From: a candidate division FCPU426 bacterium
GTDB lineage: Bacteria > Oederibacteriota > JAAXVQ01 > JAUVAV01
Assembly (NCBI GenBank): GCA_016929575.1
Contig: JAFGIQ010000291.1
Location: 1 to 32,799 of the forward strand
Length of the DNA stretch: 32,799 bases
Direction: 5' to 3'
The notes under the pieces were generated by a model that was not told where the DNA came from, ran no database searches, and worked only from the letters and a program-made list of their open reading frames with translations. A program made the position numbers and the translations under genes. This document shows positions 16,028 to 25,019 of the stretch, piece by piece. Each line of letters opens with the position of its first letter. Position 1 is the stretch's first letter.

Positions 16028-16552
16028 GTGCCCAAATCACATGCAGAACACAGGATACCCGACCAGCGCAAGGCTGCGGTATGCGGACTGTTTTGCCCGG
16101 CTTGCACATTGTACATCGGGACCCAGGAAGATCCGGAACGGTTGAAACGACTGGCACAAGGCTTTGGGCGGCCGGTGGCGGAGGTTGCGTGCGACGGCTG
16201 CCGGGCGGAAAGAAGATGCTGGTATTGCCGGGCGTGTGCATTGGCCGCCTGTGCTGCAAAGCGGAATATAGAATATTGCGATGCGTGCGGGGAGTATCCA
16301 TGCCAAAACTTACGGCAATTCCAGGCTGCGCGCCCGCACCGCGCCGAACTCTGGGGCAATCTGGCGCGCATAAGGGAAGTGGGATATGAGACCTGGTATC
16401 AGGAGCAGTTGCAGCACTACTCCTGCCCGGAATGCCAGACGATCAATTCAGCCTACGACCTGGCCTGCAGGAATTGCGGGAATACTCCCGGCAGCGAATA
16501 CGCGGCCAGGCACAGGCGCCTGATTGAAGAATACCAACGGAAAGATACATGA
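16028..16552 (+). CDS. DUF3795 cysteine-rich protein, second copy
   Basis: 174 aa from GTG 16028, which has GAAGGA 10 nt upstream; the frame is open back to ATG 15953 but that part looks unlike the family. Cysteines are clustered as VCGLFCPACTLYIG, CDGCRAERRCWYCRACALAAC, YCDACGEYPC and a C-terminal zinc-ribbon-like pair CPEC...CRNCG. This is the DUF3795 pattern with an added ribbon. The domain probably binds metal; its role is unknown. It shares little sequence with the copy at 5780-6346 beyond the CxxCxxYPC spacing. Its stop overlaps a following frame (ATGA at 16549). Confidence 0.85.
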   Translation: MPKSHAEHRIPDQRKAAVCGLFCPACTLYIGTQEDPERLKRLAQGFGRPVAEVACDGCRAERRCWYCRACALAACAAKRNIEYCDACGEYPCQNLRQFQAARPHRAELWGNLARIREVGYETWYQEQLQHYSCPECQTINSAYDLACRNCGNTPGSEYAARHRRLIEEYQRKDT

Positions 16553-16863
16553 TAAGCGGCGGAGAAGAGGCGGCATGGTATTTCGGGGTCAGCCCCCGCA
16601 TCTTGCGGTCACGAGGGATGGTGCCTACTTTGAAAAATATTGATGGGATTCAAAAAACAGGCGGCCAACAAGGAAAAAAGGAAAATATCCGTGATTTAGT
16701 CATTTATAAAAAGCCCAGAAGTGATAGAATCGTCAATGATCCGGTTTATGCCGCTTATCATTCCTGTCTATTTGCCGAAGATGATAGTAAAGCCCGGAAG
16801 GGGGGCGGGTTGACGGAGCACGCTGCTGCCGGAGGTGGTTTGTTTAATTCGGGAGAAAAATAA
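16549..16863 (+). CDS. Doubtful reading frame of unknown function
   Basis: 104 aa beginning with a 4-nt ATGA overlap with the DUF3795 gene. The product is glycine- and lysine-rich with no recognisable domain. The overlap is the only argument for it; composition and a weak ribosome site argue against. Confidence 0.25.
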   Translation: MISGGEEAAWYFGVSPRILRSRGMVPTLKNIDGIQKTGGQQGKKENIRDLVIYKKPRSDRIVNDPVYAAYHSCLFAEDDSKARKGGGLTEHAAAGGGLFNSGEK

Positions 16864-16867
16864 TAGA

Positions 16868-17050
16868 ATGATCCAGAACCGGCAAACCCGCGTGCGATCT
16901 GAAAATGCTGCGCGGAATATGATGCTTAAAGGCAATGTCAATAAAACCATAGTGTTCATTCCTGATCAGGAATATAAAAACGCTGTCCAGACAGAGAGAA
17001 AGCAGGTGATGCTCGACACCCTCAAAGGGTTGTTAAAACCCAAAGAATAA
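16868..17050 (+). CDS. Small basic protein, unknown
   Basis: 60 aa from ATG 16868, with a GGGAGAAA stretch upstream. It is rich in Lys, Arg, Asn and Glu and ends TLKGLLKPKE, composition typical of a real small cytoplasmic protein. No domain recognised. It might be a remnant. Confidence 0.35.
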   Translation: MIQNRQTRVRSENAARNMMLKGNVNKTIVFIPDQEYKNAVQTERKQVMLDTLKGLLKPKE

Positions 17051-17402
17051 TCGCCCGTAAAAGGGGATGTTGACTGTAACCGAAAACGAAGTCATGTGGA
17101 CGGTTTATATCATGCCCCGCCAGAAAAAAATGGAGAGATGTGCTTGCCACGTGTCCCCGCTTTTTCAAAGCAATGGAAGAATAAATAACAGAAAACCATT
17201 GCGGTCAATCGCCGGTTGAACCATTATCTGCTGCAAGAAGTTGCCGTATAAAACGCAGCGAGCAGAGCGCAATACTTTACTAAAAATTGTTCGGGGTTGC
17301 CTCGAAAGAACAGGATGCCATGCATTGTAACCAAAAAGCCCCAATCAGTAGTTATATCCCCGGAATCCCGCGGGAAAATCACAGCTGTCGGAAAAGGTGA
17401 AA
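17051..17402. other. Intergenic stretch without a convincing gene
   Basis: No supported gene, RNA or repeat seen. The region leads into the ribosome site (AAAAGG) of the radical SAM gene. Confidence 0.6.
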
Positions 17403-18743
17403 ATGAAAATCCTATTGATTTCCCCAAGCATACAACTAGACCGAAAGACAGCACACGGACTCATGATCCCGCAGCTGGCGCTGCATATTTTGCAGGGGCT
17501 CACGAATCCCGAACATCAAGTGAAGATCGTGGAAGAAGAAACAGACACCGTTGATCTGGATGAGGATTGTGACTTGGTAGGGATCAGTTGCATGACCGCC
17601 AATGCCCCCCGGGCCTATAGGCTGGCCAGGGAGTTCAGGCAGCGGGGGAAAAAAGTGGTGCTGGGAGGAGTCCATCCCACGATCCTGCCCGACGAGGCCC
17701 TGTTGCACGCAGATTCCGTGGTTGTGGGGGAGGCGGAGGGGGTTTGGGAGCAGCTGCTCGAAGACCAACAAGCGGGCAGGCTGCAGCGCAAATATCACCA
17801 TCCCAATCTGCCTTTGGACAGGTATATTCCATTGAAGTATCGGGAGGAGACGAAAAAAAGGCTGTTCAATGTGATTCCGATTATGTCGACCCGCGGCTGT
17901 CCCTATCATTGCGATTTCTGTTGCGTTTCGAACCTGTTCGGAAATAAAATCCGCCATGTACCCGTGGCCAACGTGGTGAGGGATATCCAGGAATCCCGGG
18001 GGAAGGCCTACATCTTCCTGGATGACAACATTGTGGGCAATACTGTCTATGCCAAAGAATTGTTCCGGGCCATCAAACCGCTGAAGATAAAATGGGTGGG
18101 GCAGAGTTCGATTTCCTTTGTCCGGGACACCACACTCATGAAAATGGCGGCAGAGAGCGGATGCGTATCCTTGTTCTTTGGACTGGAAAGTGTTTCCGAA
18201 ATCCAACTGAAGACCATGCGCAAAAGCATCAAAGAGCTTTATAAAATCGAAGAGGCGATCAAGAAAGTGAAGGACATTGGCATTCATTTTCACGCCTCTA
18301 TGGTTTTTGGCTTTGACGGCGACACCCAGGCGATATTTCCCCAAACCCTCGAATTCCTGGCGAAGAACCGGATCGGGACCGCCTCTTTGAATATTCTTAC
18401 TCCCTATCCGGGGACAAAAACCTATGACCAGTATAAAAGAGAAGGGCGTTTGTTGACGGCGGATTGGCGATACTATGACCACTCGACCGTTGTCTTCAAG
18501 CCGAAAAGCATGACCTCCTACGAGTTGCAGACCGGAACCAACTGGGTGAAGAATGAGTACTCGAAATTATCGTCGATCCTGCACAGACTCCCGGGAAACC
18601 TGGCCCATCCATTATTGTTTCTGGCGATGAACCTCGCCGCCAAAAAAGGCGTGAAACACGATCAGGCGAGATTGCCCTTACTGGCCGGGGAGATCTTCAG
18701 TATGGAGGGGAAGGCTCCGGCATACGAATTCTCCCCCCGGTAG
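17403..18743 (+). CDS. B12-binding radical SAM enzyme
   Basis: 446 aa from ATG 17403 (AAAGG 5 nt upstream; GTG 17397 is an alternative). Residues about 1-130 form a cobalamin-binding Rossmann domain (ILLISPSIQ, DLVGISCMTAN, KKVVLGGVHPTILPDEAL, VVGEAEG). It lacks the classic DxHxxG, as is common in this class. The radical SAM core follows with the iron-sulfur motif RGCPYHCDFC (Cys166, Cys170, Cys173). FFGLESVSE and a DUF4070-like tail (TPYPGTKTYDQY, then DWRYYDHSTVVFKP) complete it. The class includes BchE, hopanoid C-2 methylase HpnP and many methylases of unknown substrate. The tail places it near the HpnP-like group, but no hopanoid genes are nearby, so a substrate cannot be given. It probably needs anaerobic or low-oxygen conditions. 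Confidence 0.92.
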   Translation: MKILLISPSIQLDRKTAHGLMIPQLALHILQGLTNPEHQVKIVEEETDTVDLDEDCDLVGISCMTANAPRAYRLAREFRQRGKKVVLGGVHPTILPDEALLHADSVVVGEAEGVWEQLLEDQQAGRLQRKYHHPNLPLDRYIPLKYREETKKRLFNVIPIMSTRGCPYHCDFCCVSNLFGNKIRHVPVANVVRDIQESRGKAYIFLDDNIVGNTVYAKELFRAIKPLKIKWVGQSSISFVRDTTLMKMAAESGCVSLFFGLESVSEIQLKTMRKSIKELYKIEEAIKKVKDIGIHFHASMVFGFDGDTQAIFPQTLEFLAKNRIGTASLNILTPYPGTKTYDQYKREGRLLTADWRYYDHSTVVFKPKSMTSYELQTGTNWVKNEYSKLSSILHRLPGNLAHPLLFLAMNLAAKKGVKHDQARLPLLAGEIFSMEGKAPAYEFSPR

Positions 18744-18914
18744 GAAAAGGGGGCATGTTTCGGCGCGCGATCTGCGAGCACGGGAAATACACTACATGCT
18801 TGCAGCATGGTGTGGGGTTGGATGGAGAGAGGGTAGCACAACGCAAGTTGACAAGAAAGCTTGGGTGGGTGTTTGGTTTCCCCTGGACGCATAGGTTTGC
18901 CGGGAGGATTTTTC

Positions 18915-19643
18915 GTGATTGAAGTCAGGAATCTGACGAAGGTATTTAAAGCCGGATCGTGCAAAGCGGTTGACAGCGTGAGTTTTATTGTGCCCAAGGG
19001 GCAGGTGGTGTGCCTGCTGGGGGAAAACGGCGCAGGCAAAACCACCACGCTGAGAATGCTGGCCACGATGCTGCGGCCGACACAGGGGACGGCGGTGATG
19101 GATGGGATCGATCTATGCCTTCACCCCGCACAAGTCAGAGGCAGGATCGGCACTTTATTTGGCGGCGAAACCGGCCTGTATGACCGCCTGAGTGCCAGGG
19201 AAAACATCCGCTATTTTTCAGATTTGAACCAGATACCCGCAGCTGTCGCGAATGAACGCCTGGAACGGCTGATCCGGATGCTGGCTATGGAAGACTATAT
19301 TGATAAAAGGGCGGGCACGTTTTCCAAGGGCATGAAGCAAAAAACCGCCATTGCCCGCTCCATCATCCACAATCCTTCGATCATGCTTTTGGACGAGCCT
19401 ACCGCCGGCTTGGATATTGCTTCCTCGGAAATCATCTGGGCGTTTTTGCAGGACTGCAAATCGGAAAACAAGACCATTTTGTTTTCCAGCCACCATACGG
19501 AAGAAATTGAAAAACTGGGCGACCGGCTGGTCATCATCCACAGAGGCCGGCTGCTGGAAGACGGGACTGTATCGGATATTAAAGCCAGGCATGGGGGGAA
19601 TATCAAGAGCATATTTTTGCGTGTTACCGGAGATGGGCAATGA
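18915..19643 (+). CDS. natA: NatA-like ABC transporter ATP-binding protein
   Basis: 242 aa from GTG 18915, which has GGGAGGA 6 nt upstream; the frame is open 18 codons further but without a better start. Walker A is GENGAGKTT (about residues 36-44), the signature is FSKGMKQKTAIARS, Walker B is IMLLDEPTAGLD (about 156-167) and the H-loop is FSSHHTEE. The GETGLYDRLSARENI block is typical of NatA and related ABC-2 exporters. It overlaps the permease gene by 4 nt (ATGA), so the two form one exporter. In Bacillus NatAB extrudes sodium; other relatives export peptides or drugs, so the substrate is open. Confidence 0.9.
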   Translation: MIEVRNLTKVFKAGSCKAVDSVSFIVPKGQVVCLLGENGAGKTTTLRMLATMLRPTQGTAVMDGIDLCLHPAQVRGRIGTLFGGETGLYDRLSARENIRYFSDLNQIPAAVANERLERLIRMLAMEDYIDKRAGTFSKGMKQKTAIARSIIHNPSIMLLDEPTAGLDIASSEIIWAFLQDCKSENKTILFSSHHTEEIEKLGDRLVIIHRGRLLEDGTVSDIKARHGGNIKSIFLRVTGDGQ

Positions 19644-20824
19644 CAGCAAGGGCGGGAATAGTTGTTTTTCAAAAGGAGCTCAAGGAGCTGCTGCGGGATA
19701 AAAGGACCCTCGTGGTGGGAATTCTAATACCCATCGTCATTTTTCCCCTTGTTTTTGGTTTTATGAACCTGAATCAACGGCATAATATGCAGACAATGGA
19801 GAGAAATCTGAAAATCAGTCTGACGGGCAAAAGCAGCGCCTTGCAGGCATATTTGTCGGAACAAAGCGGCATGCATTTGGTCCTGACCCATGTTCCCGAG
19901 CGGGAGGTGGAGCAGGGGAAAGCCTACGCGGCATTGATTCTGCCCGATGATCTTGATGGCAGAATAGCGGCAGGTGAAACCGCGGAAGCCAGAATCGTAT
20001 TTGATGCATCACAGCAATTGTCGGTCAGAGCCGCGGCGCGCTTGAAGTCGCTGTTGGAGGCCTATGCGCAGGAGATTGTCCGCTTGCGCTGGGCAGAACA
20101 GGGGATGGATATCCGTTTGCTCGAACCGCTGGCCATCCGCGAGCAGGCCGCTGATGCGAAAACCGCCGGTGCGGGCCTGATGCTGCTTTCATTGATACTG
20201 CCTTTGCTGTTGGTGGTGTATTCGGCCACCAGCCCCTTGGCGGCGGCTGTTGACCTGGGAGCAGGCGAGAAAGAAAGAGCAACCATCGAGCCCCTGCTGG
20301 CCACTCCCGCCCGGCGCCTGGATTTGCTGTTGGGAAAATTTCTTGCCATCACCGTGACCGGCGTGATCGGCGTGATGGCATTTATGGTCGGGTTTGCCAT
20401 TTCCTACCAGATGAGCCCGGATTTGTTTGCGGGGGAAAAATTGCCTTTGCTTGTGCACCCCCTGTCTGTGACCGGCATTGCGCTTCTCACTGTCGTGCTG
20501 ACCATGATATTTGCAGCGGTCGAATTGGCCTTGAGCATTTACGCGCGCTCATCCAAAGAAGCGCAAACCTACCTCGCACCGCTGGCACTCATCAGCATGG
20601 CTGCGGGGTACAGCCCTTTTATGATGGATAGTAAAACCATAGGAATTCATTATTTTCACATCCCGCTGGTTAATATCAGCATGGTCATCAAAGAGCTGGT
20701 GCTGGGAGTATACCAGCCGTTGCATATAACCGTAACCCTGCTGTGGGCACTGGTCTATATTGTGTTGGCGCTCATCTTTGCCCGGTGGATGTTTTATCGG
20801 GAAGAGGTTATCTTCCGGAGTTAG
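19640..20824 (+). CDS. natB: NatB-like ABC-2 transporter permease
   Basis: 394 aa. It has an N-terminal helix (about 24-42), a large extracytoplasmic domain (about 43-175), then five hydrophobic segments from about residue 176 (AGLMLLSLILPLLLVVYSAT through LLWALVYIVLALIFARWMF). EKERATIEPLLATPARRLDLLLGKFLA is the conserved cytoplasmic coupling segment of the ABC2_membrane_3/NatB group. Start overlaps the ATPase stop. Together with the ATPase it forms an exporter, perhaps for sodium or a small toxic molecule. No regulator lies beside it. Confidence 0.9.
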   Translation: MTARAGIVVFQKELKELLRDKRTLVVGILIPIVIFPLVFGFMNLNQRHNMQTMERNLKISLTGKSSALQAYLSEQSGMHLVLTHVPEREVEQGKAYAALILPDDLDGRIAAGETAEARIVFDASQQLSVRAAARLKSLLEAYAQEIVRLRWAEQGMDIRLLEPLAIREQAADAKTAGAGLMLLSLILPLLLVVYSATSPLAAAVDLGAGEKERATIEPLLATPARRLDLLLGKFLAITVTGVIGVMAFMVGFAISYQMSPDLFAGEKLPLLVHPLSVTGIALLTVVLTMIFAAVELALSIYARSSKEAQTYLAPLALISMAAGYSPFMMDSKTIGIHYFHIPLVNISMVIKELVLGVYQPLHITVTLLWALVYIVLALIFARWMFYREEVIFRS

Positions 20825-21348
20825 GAGGGGTTTGTTATAATAAAGTAATCTCTGAAATCCAGGTTGATGCACGCCACTCCCCGGGGGGAGGGTGTGTAAA
20901 TTTAGAAGGGATATGTGTGTTTCAGTTAAATACGATGGGTTACCAAAAGAACAATAACCACTACCAAAACCACCACCAAAAGAAGCTCGACCATAATATT
21001 CTCCTTATCACGATGAAGATCATATGCAAGACTCGTTTAATAATATCAAAAGATGCTCTTTAGCTCAAATTAAAAAAACAAGATTCATGCAAAATTGGGA
21101 CACAACACCTGATTCCGCAGGTAGTAGGAGTTGTGCCCCAATGCAGGAAGAGCCGGGCGGGGATAAGGCCCTGGCAATGAAGATTTCCAGCGCAGGGGCA
21201 GGCGCGTCTCAAACCCGCGGAATGGCATACATCCGCAGGCACTGCGCAGAGAGGGGCATGCCCGGCTGAACCCCGGGCAATCCAAACCCTTGGCGGCAAA
21301 CGCGCGCAACGGGGAGGATAATGGACACCCTTTGGTTTTATCTGACAG
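20825..21348. other. Intergenic stretch of about 520 bp
   Basis: No convincing gene. It holds the compact repeat hairpin at 21096-21140 and short open frames without ribosome sites. It separates the NatAB operon from the convergent MFS gene. Confidence 0.6.
21096..21140. repeat. Compact REP-like hairpin
   Basis: TGGGACACAACACCT (21096-21110) and AGGAGTTGTGCCCCA (21126-21140) form a 15-bp stem with two mismatches around a 15-nt loop. It is a shortened variant of the family seen at 86-181 and 10518-10616. Confidence 0.75.
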
Positions 21349-22686
21349 TCAGCTCTCCCTGGGAGCTGAAGAAAGTTCGCTGGCAGTTGCCAACCCTTTA
21401 GCCACGGAGGGCAGAATGCCTTTTTGTTGATAAATGGGGCGGACCAGCAAACGCAGTTGCCGCAGTTTCCAGGCAAACAACCCCGACCCGAGCAGGCATA
21501 AAATACCACCCAGGGCAAGAGTGGCCGGAGCGCCGATCCTGGTTGAAAAGGTACCTGCCAACAAACAGCCAAAAGGCGCCATGCCAGCAAAGGCCAGGAC
21601 GTAAAAACTCATGAGCCGGCCGCGCTTGTCCTCATCGGCAATTGTCTGGAGGATGGTATTGCTGGCCGCCAGACTCACCATCATGCCAAAGCCCGCGAAA
21701 GCCAGCAGAACCAGGGAAAGCGCAAAATGGCGGGAGAAAGAGAAGCCGATCAGGCTCAGGGCAAAGCAGGCGGCGGCAAAAGGAATCCGCGCGCCCAAGC
21801 CGAGAATGGATTTGCGCGCAGCCAGGTACACCGCTCCAACCAATGCACCCACTCCGGTGCTGGCCATGAGAATGCCCAAAGTGTCCGGCCCGCCATGAAG
21901 AATGTCCTTGGCAAAAACAGGCATCAACACGGTGTACGGCATGCCGACCAGGCTGACCAACGACAGCAGCAGCAGGATATTCCGGATCGGCATGAAGCCG
22001 AATGCGTACCGGACGCCGACGTGCAAACCATGCAGGATGTTTTTTTCATAGGTTGGTGCCGTGGCCGGTGCAAGACGCATGGCCAGCAGGGCGAAGATCA
22101 CGGCGGTATAGCTGATGGCATTGATGAGGAAGCAGGTGCCTTCGCCCACCAGCGCGATTAAAATGCCGGCGATGGTAGGTCCGATCAGGCGTGAAACGTT
22201 GAAAAGCGATGAATTCAGGGCAATGGCATTGGCCAGATCTTCCTTGCGGTTGACCATTTCCAAAGTGAAAGCCTGGCGGGTTGGCATATCAAAGGAATTG
22301 ACCAAACCCAAAAAAACCGCCAGGGCCATCAGGTGCCAGATGCGGATCAAACCGGTAAGGGTTAAAAAGGCCAATATGAATGCCTGCAGCATGGCAAGGA
22401 TCTGCGTGGCCAGCAACACCCGGCGGCGCTGCCAGCGGTCGGAGAGCACGCCGGCAAAAGGGGTCAGGAAGACCATGGGGATCTGCCCCGCAAAGCCAAC
22501 CATGCCCAACAGGAACGGCGAATGGGTGAGACGGTATACCAGCCAGCCTATGGAAATGGTTTGCATCCAGGTTCCGATCAGGGATATGCCCTGCCCGAAG
22601 AAAAACAGGCGGTAATTGCGGTTGCTAAGGGCGCGGAAGACCCGGGCCAGCCCTGCAATACTCTTGTGATAAAACTGTGTTATCAT
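21349..22686 (-). CDS. MFS exporter of the EntS/MFS_3 type
   Basis: 445 aa with about twelve hydrophobic helices. FRALSNRNYRLFFFGQGISLIGTWMQ, the loop SDRWQRRRVLL and the motif NSFDMPTRQAF are typical of MFS_3 exporters such as EntS (enterobactin). TIADEDKRGRLMSFY marks the second-half loop. Such proteins export siderophores or drugs by proton antiport across the inner membrane. No siderophore biosynthesis genes are nearby, so the substrate is unknown. ATG 22686 has only a weak ribosome site. The gene stands alone on its strand. Confidence 0.9.
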   Translation of the reverse strand: MITQFYHKSIAGLARVFRALSNRNYRLFFFGQGISLIGTWMQTISIGWLVYRLTHSPFLLGMVGFAGQIPMVFLTPFAGVLSDRWQRRRVLLATQILAMLQAFILAFLTLTGLIRIWHLMALAVFLGLVNSFDMPTRQAFTLEMVNRKEDLANAIALNSSLFNVSRLIGPTIAGILIALVGEGTCFLINAISYTAVIFALLAMRLAPATAPTYEKNILHGLHVGVRYAFGFMPIRNILLLLSLVSLVGMPYTVLMPVFAKDILHGGPDTLGILMASTGVGALVGAVYLAARKSILGLGARIPFAAACFALSLIGFSFSRHFALSLVLLAFAGFGMMVSLAASNTILQTIADEDKRGRLMSFYVLAFAGMAPFGCLLAGTFSTRIGAPATLALGGILCLLGSGLFAWKLRQLRLLVRPIYQQKGILPSVAKGLATASELSSAPRES

Positions 22687-23095
22687 AAGCAGATCACATT
22701 TTCAGGGAGCATAACACCCGCAGAATTATTATTATGATGATGCAAAGTGCGCCCAACTACCTGATGCCACAGGAATTATGTATTGTGTCCCACGTACAGG
22801 AATTAAAACAGGAATGATTGCGGATTATAGCACAAAGGCAGGCAATATACACAATGAAGTGTGGGGAGTTTTTATCCGCAGGGGGTGACAGGCAAATTGC
22901 GTATAAATTGCAAATAACGAATAGACCAATGGAGATTAAACGGGGGTTTTGATATAATGTCATTTTTAAAAAAGAGTGATTTGGGAAGCATCATTAAAGC
23001 AAAAGATGCGTTTATCATTTAACAACTGAGGAAAAAATCAGGTTATTCAATGCATGAACATGCTGTTTCATCGATCAGTTTAATCAGGAGACGCC
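22687..23095. other. Intergenic stretch between divergent genes
   Basis: No convincing gene. It contains a solo repeat end (22778-22793) and a TATAAT (22953-22958) that may be the -10 box for the ferredoxin-flavodoxin gene, though no good -35 box is visible. Confidence 0.5.
22778..22793. repeat. Solo right end of the REP-like family
   Basis: ATGTATTGTGTCCCAC matches the right-end consensus AAGTATTGTGTCCCA with one mismatch. I see no left end within 150 nt. Confidence 0.6.
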
Positions 23096-23884
23096 ATGCA
23101 GGGATTGTTGTGTTATTATTCAGGTTCGGGCAATACAAAACTTGCCTGCAAATATATGGCTAAAAAAGTGACCCATGTTCAGTGGAAACTGTTTGATGTG
23201 CAGCGGGATGTTCTGCCGGATCTGGGTTCCTTTGATATTATTGGATTTGCCACTTTTACCGATTTTTGGGGCGTGCCCCAGCGCATGATTCAATTCCTGC
23301 GCGCAATCCCCGAGCAAAAAGGCCGCCTGGCGTTTACGTTCGTGACATATGGCATGTTTTTGGGATTTGCCCTGCGCGACGTAAGCCGCTTGGCGCGGTC
23401 GCGCGGTTTTAAAACCATTGCCGGCCATGCTTTGCATACTCCGGAAAACTACCCGCCGATGATATGCAATGGCATGGGCATGACCGATGCGCCCAATCCC
23501 AAGGAATTGAATGCATTTCAACGTTTCCTCTTGCAGCTCAACAACTTGTGCGGCGACCGGTCTGCTGGCAGGAAAATCAAGCTGAGAAAAATCGGCGAGA
23601 ATATATTATTTTTAATTCCCGCACCCAAGCGCACTATGGCCAGAAAGCAGATGGGCACTAAAAATGTGGATCAACGCTTGTGCACGAAATGCCGGACTTG
23701 TGAAAAAGGCTGCCCTTACAAAGCCATTGCCTTAAATCCCTATCCGGTATTTAACCAGGATATCTGTTATGGGTGTTGGGCTTGTTTTCACCATTGCCCC
23801 CAAAAAGCCATTTATACCAGTAAATTCCGCGGTCGCGGACATTACCCGAGACCGATCAAACAACTGGAAGAAAAACTGCTTTAA
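23096..23884 (+). CDS. EFR1-type flavodoxin-ferredoxin fusion protein
   Basis: 262 aa. Residues 1-160 form a flavodoxin-like domain (YYSGSGNTKLACKYMA is the phosphate-binding loop; DIIGFATFTDFWGVPQ follows). The C-terminal 65 residues carry two 4Fe-4S sites, CTKCRTCEKGCP and CYGCWACFHHCP. This matches the EFR1 family (EmbL-free flavodoxin plus ferredoxin) common in anaerobes, thought to move electrons between flavin and iron-sulfur partners; partners are unknown. ATG 23096 has CAGGAGA upstream. A short GGACGCAAT sequence resembling the repeat family begins 8 nt after the stop codon. Confidence 0.9.
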   Translation: MQGLLCYYSGSGNTKLACKYMAKKVTHVQWKLFDVQRDVLPDLGSFDIIGFATFTDFWGVPQRMIQFLRAIPEQKGRLAFTFVTYGMFLGFALRDVSRLARSRGFKTIAGHALHTPENYPPMICNGMGMTDAPNPKELNAFQRFLLQLNNLCGDRSAGRKIKLRKIGENILFLIPAPKRTMARKQMGTKNVDQRLCTKCRTCEKGCPYKAIALNPYPVFNQDICYGCWACFHHCPQKAIYTSKFRGRGHYPRPIKQLEEKLL

Positions 23885-23954
23885 AATAAAAGGACGCAAT
23901 CCGGGGGCAAAGCATTAAAAAACTCACAGGCCCAGCGTCAATAAGGGGGGGACC

Positions 23955-24872
23955 ATGATTTCACAAAAAGTACTCTGGCATGGGATGATGGCAATGCATA
24001 TTTTATTGGCAACAACCGCATTTGCGGAAGAAACAGTGGCACTGTCTCCCGATGCAGGAGCTGCGCCGCCGGCAGGAGAGGCATTGCCGGCAAAAGATGC
24101 GGCGGCATACGGAATGAAGCCGACGGCGGTTGCGAATATCAACATCACACAGAACGCCTTCAGCAATTGGGCGGCCGGAGGCACTGATTCCTTAAGTTGG
24201 CAGGCAAATGTGATGATGGGATTGACGGATATGCAGGAAGCCTTTACGTGGGCTACCACGGGGAAGTTTGTTTACGGACAAGCCAAGGTGGGGGACATGG
24301 ATTACCGTAAAAGCGCGGATGAAATCCGCTTGGAAAGCGTGTTGACGTACAGCCTCCCCTGGATTGTAAAACCTTATGCCGCAATATTAGGGCAAACCCA
24401 ATTTGCCGAGGGGTATCAGTACGCGGACGAAGCGCGCACGGCGATATCCAATTTCATGGATCCGGGATACTTGACGGAAAGCCTCGGCGTAGGGTATGGG
24501 GATGAAGAGATAAAGACCCGCCTTGGATTCGCAGTCAAGGAAACCTATACCCGTGACCATCCGGTGCCGTATACGGATGATCCGAAAACTGCGGAGATAG
24601 AGAGGAGCAAAGTCGAACCGGGTCTGGAGTCAGTCACTGATATCAAACTCGCATTGAGCGAGCTCCTGGTTTTTACCAGCCAGTTGAACATCTTTTCCAA
24701 TACCAAAACCATGGCTGAGGTGGTGGCGCGCTGGGAAAACATGCTGAATGCGAATGTGGCAAAATACATCACTGTAAGTTTTCATTTGATCCTTTATTAC
24801 GATAAAACCCAGTCCAGCAGACGCCAACTCAACCAAACTATGGCTGCGGGCTTGACCTATACCCTTTTCTAG
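23955..24872 (+). CDS. DUF3078 outer-membrane barrel protein
   Basis: 305 aa with a signal peptide (cleavage after TTAFA, near residue 24) and an Ala/Pro-rich spacer (25-50). INITQNAFSNWAAGGTDSLSWQANV (given here as the first part of the mature domain, about residues 62-86) has the NxxAFSNWAAGG block of DUF3078. Alternating beta strands follow, and the protein ends LTYTLF with a terminal Phe, as usual for outer-membrane barrels inserted by BamA. Function is unknown. It is good evidence that the organism has an outer membrane. Confidence 0.88.
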   Translation: MISQKVLWHGMMAMHILLATTAFAEETVALSPDAGAAPPAGEALPAKDAAAYGMKPTAVANINITQNAFSNWAAGGTDSLSWQANVMMGLTDMQEAFTWATTGKFVYGQAKVGDMDYRKSADEIRLESVLTYSLPWIVKPYAAILGQTQFAEGYQYADEARTAISNFMDPGYLTESLGVGYGDEEIKTRLGFAVKETYTRDHPVPYTDDPKTAEIERSKVEPGLESVTDIKLALSELLVFTSQLNIFSNTKTMAEVVARWENMLNANVAKYITVSFHLILYYDKTQSSRRQLNQTMAAGLTYTLF

Positions 24873-25019
24873 AAAGGGGGAGGCCAGGTGTGGTTTTCCC
24901 TGGAAACAGGCATTGTCTCCCGGGCCTGGGCATGCATTCCTGAAAAAGTAAAACCAAACCTGACATAGGGCCGTCTCCGGCGATTGCTATACTGTTCAAA
25001 ACCGTTCGAGGAGGCAGCC

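Noticed and set aside
17436-18482. Minus-strand frame of 348 aa
   Set aside because: It lies fully inside the radical SAM gene, whose motifs are unmistakable, and has no ribosome site or family motif.
22115-22615. Plus-strand frame of 166 aa rich in Arg, Lys, Met and Ser
   Set aside because: Antisense of the MFS exporter; composition typical of a shadow frame.
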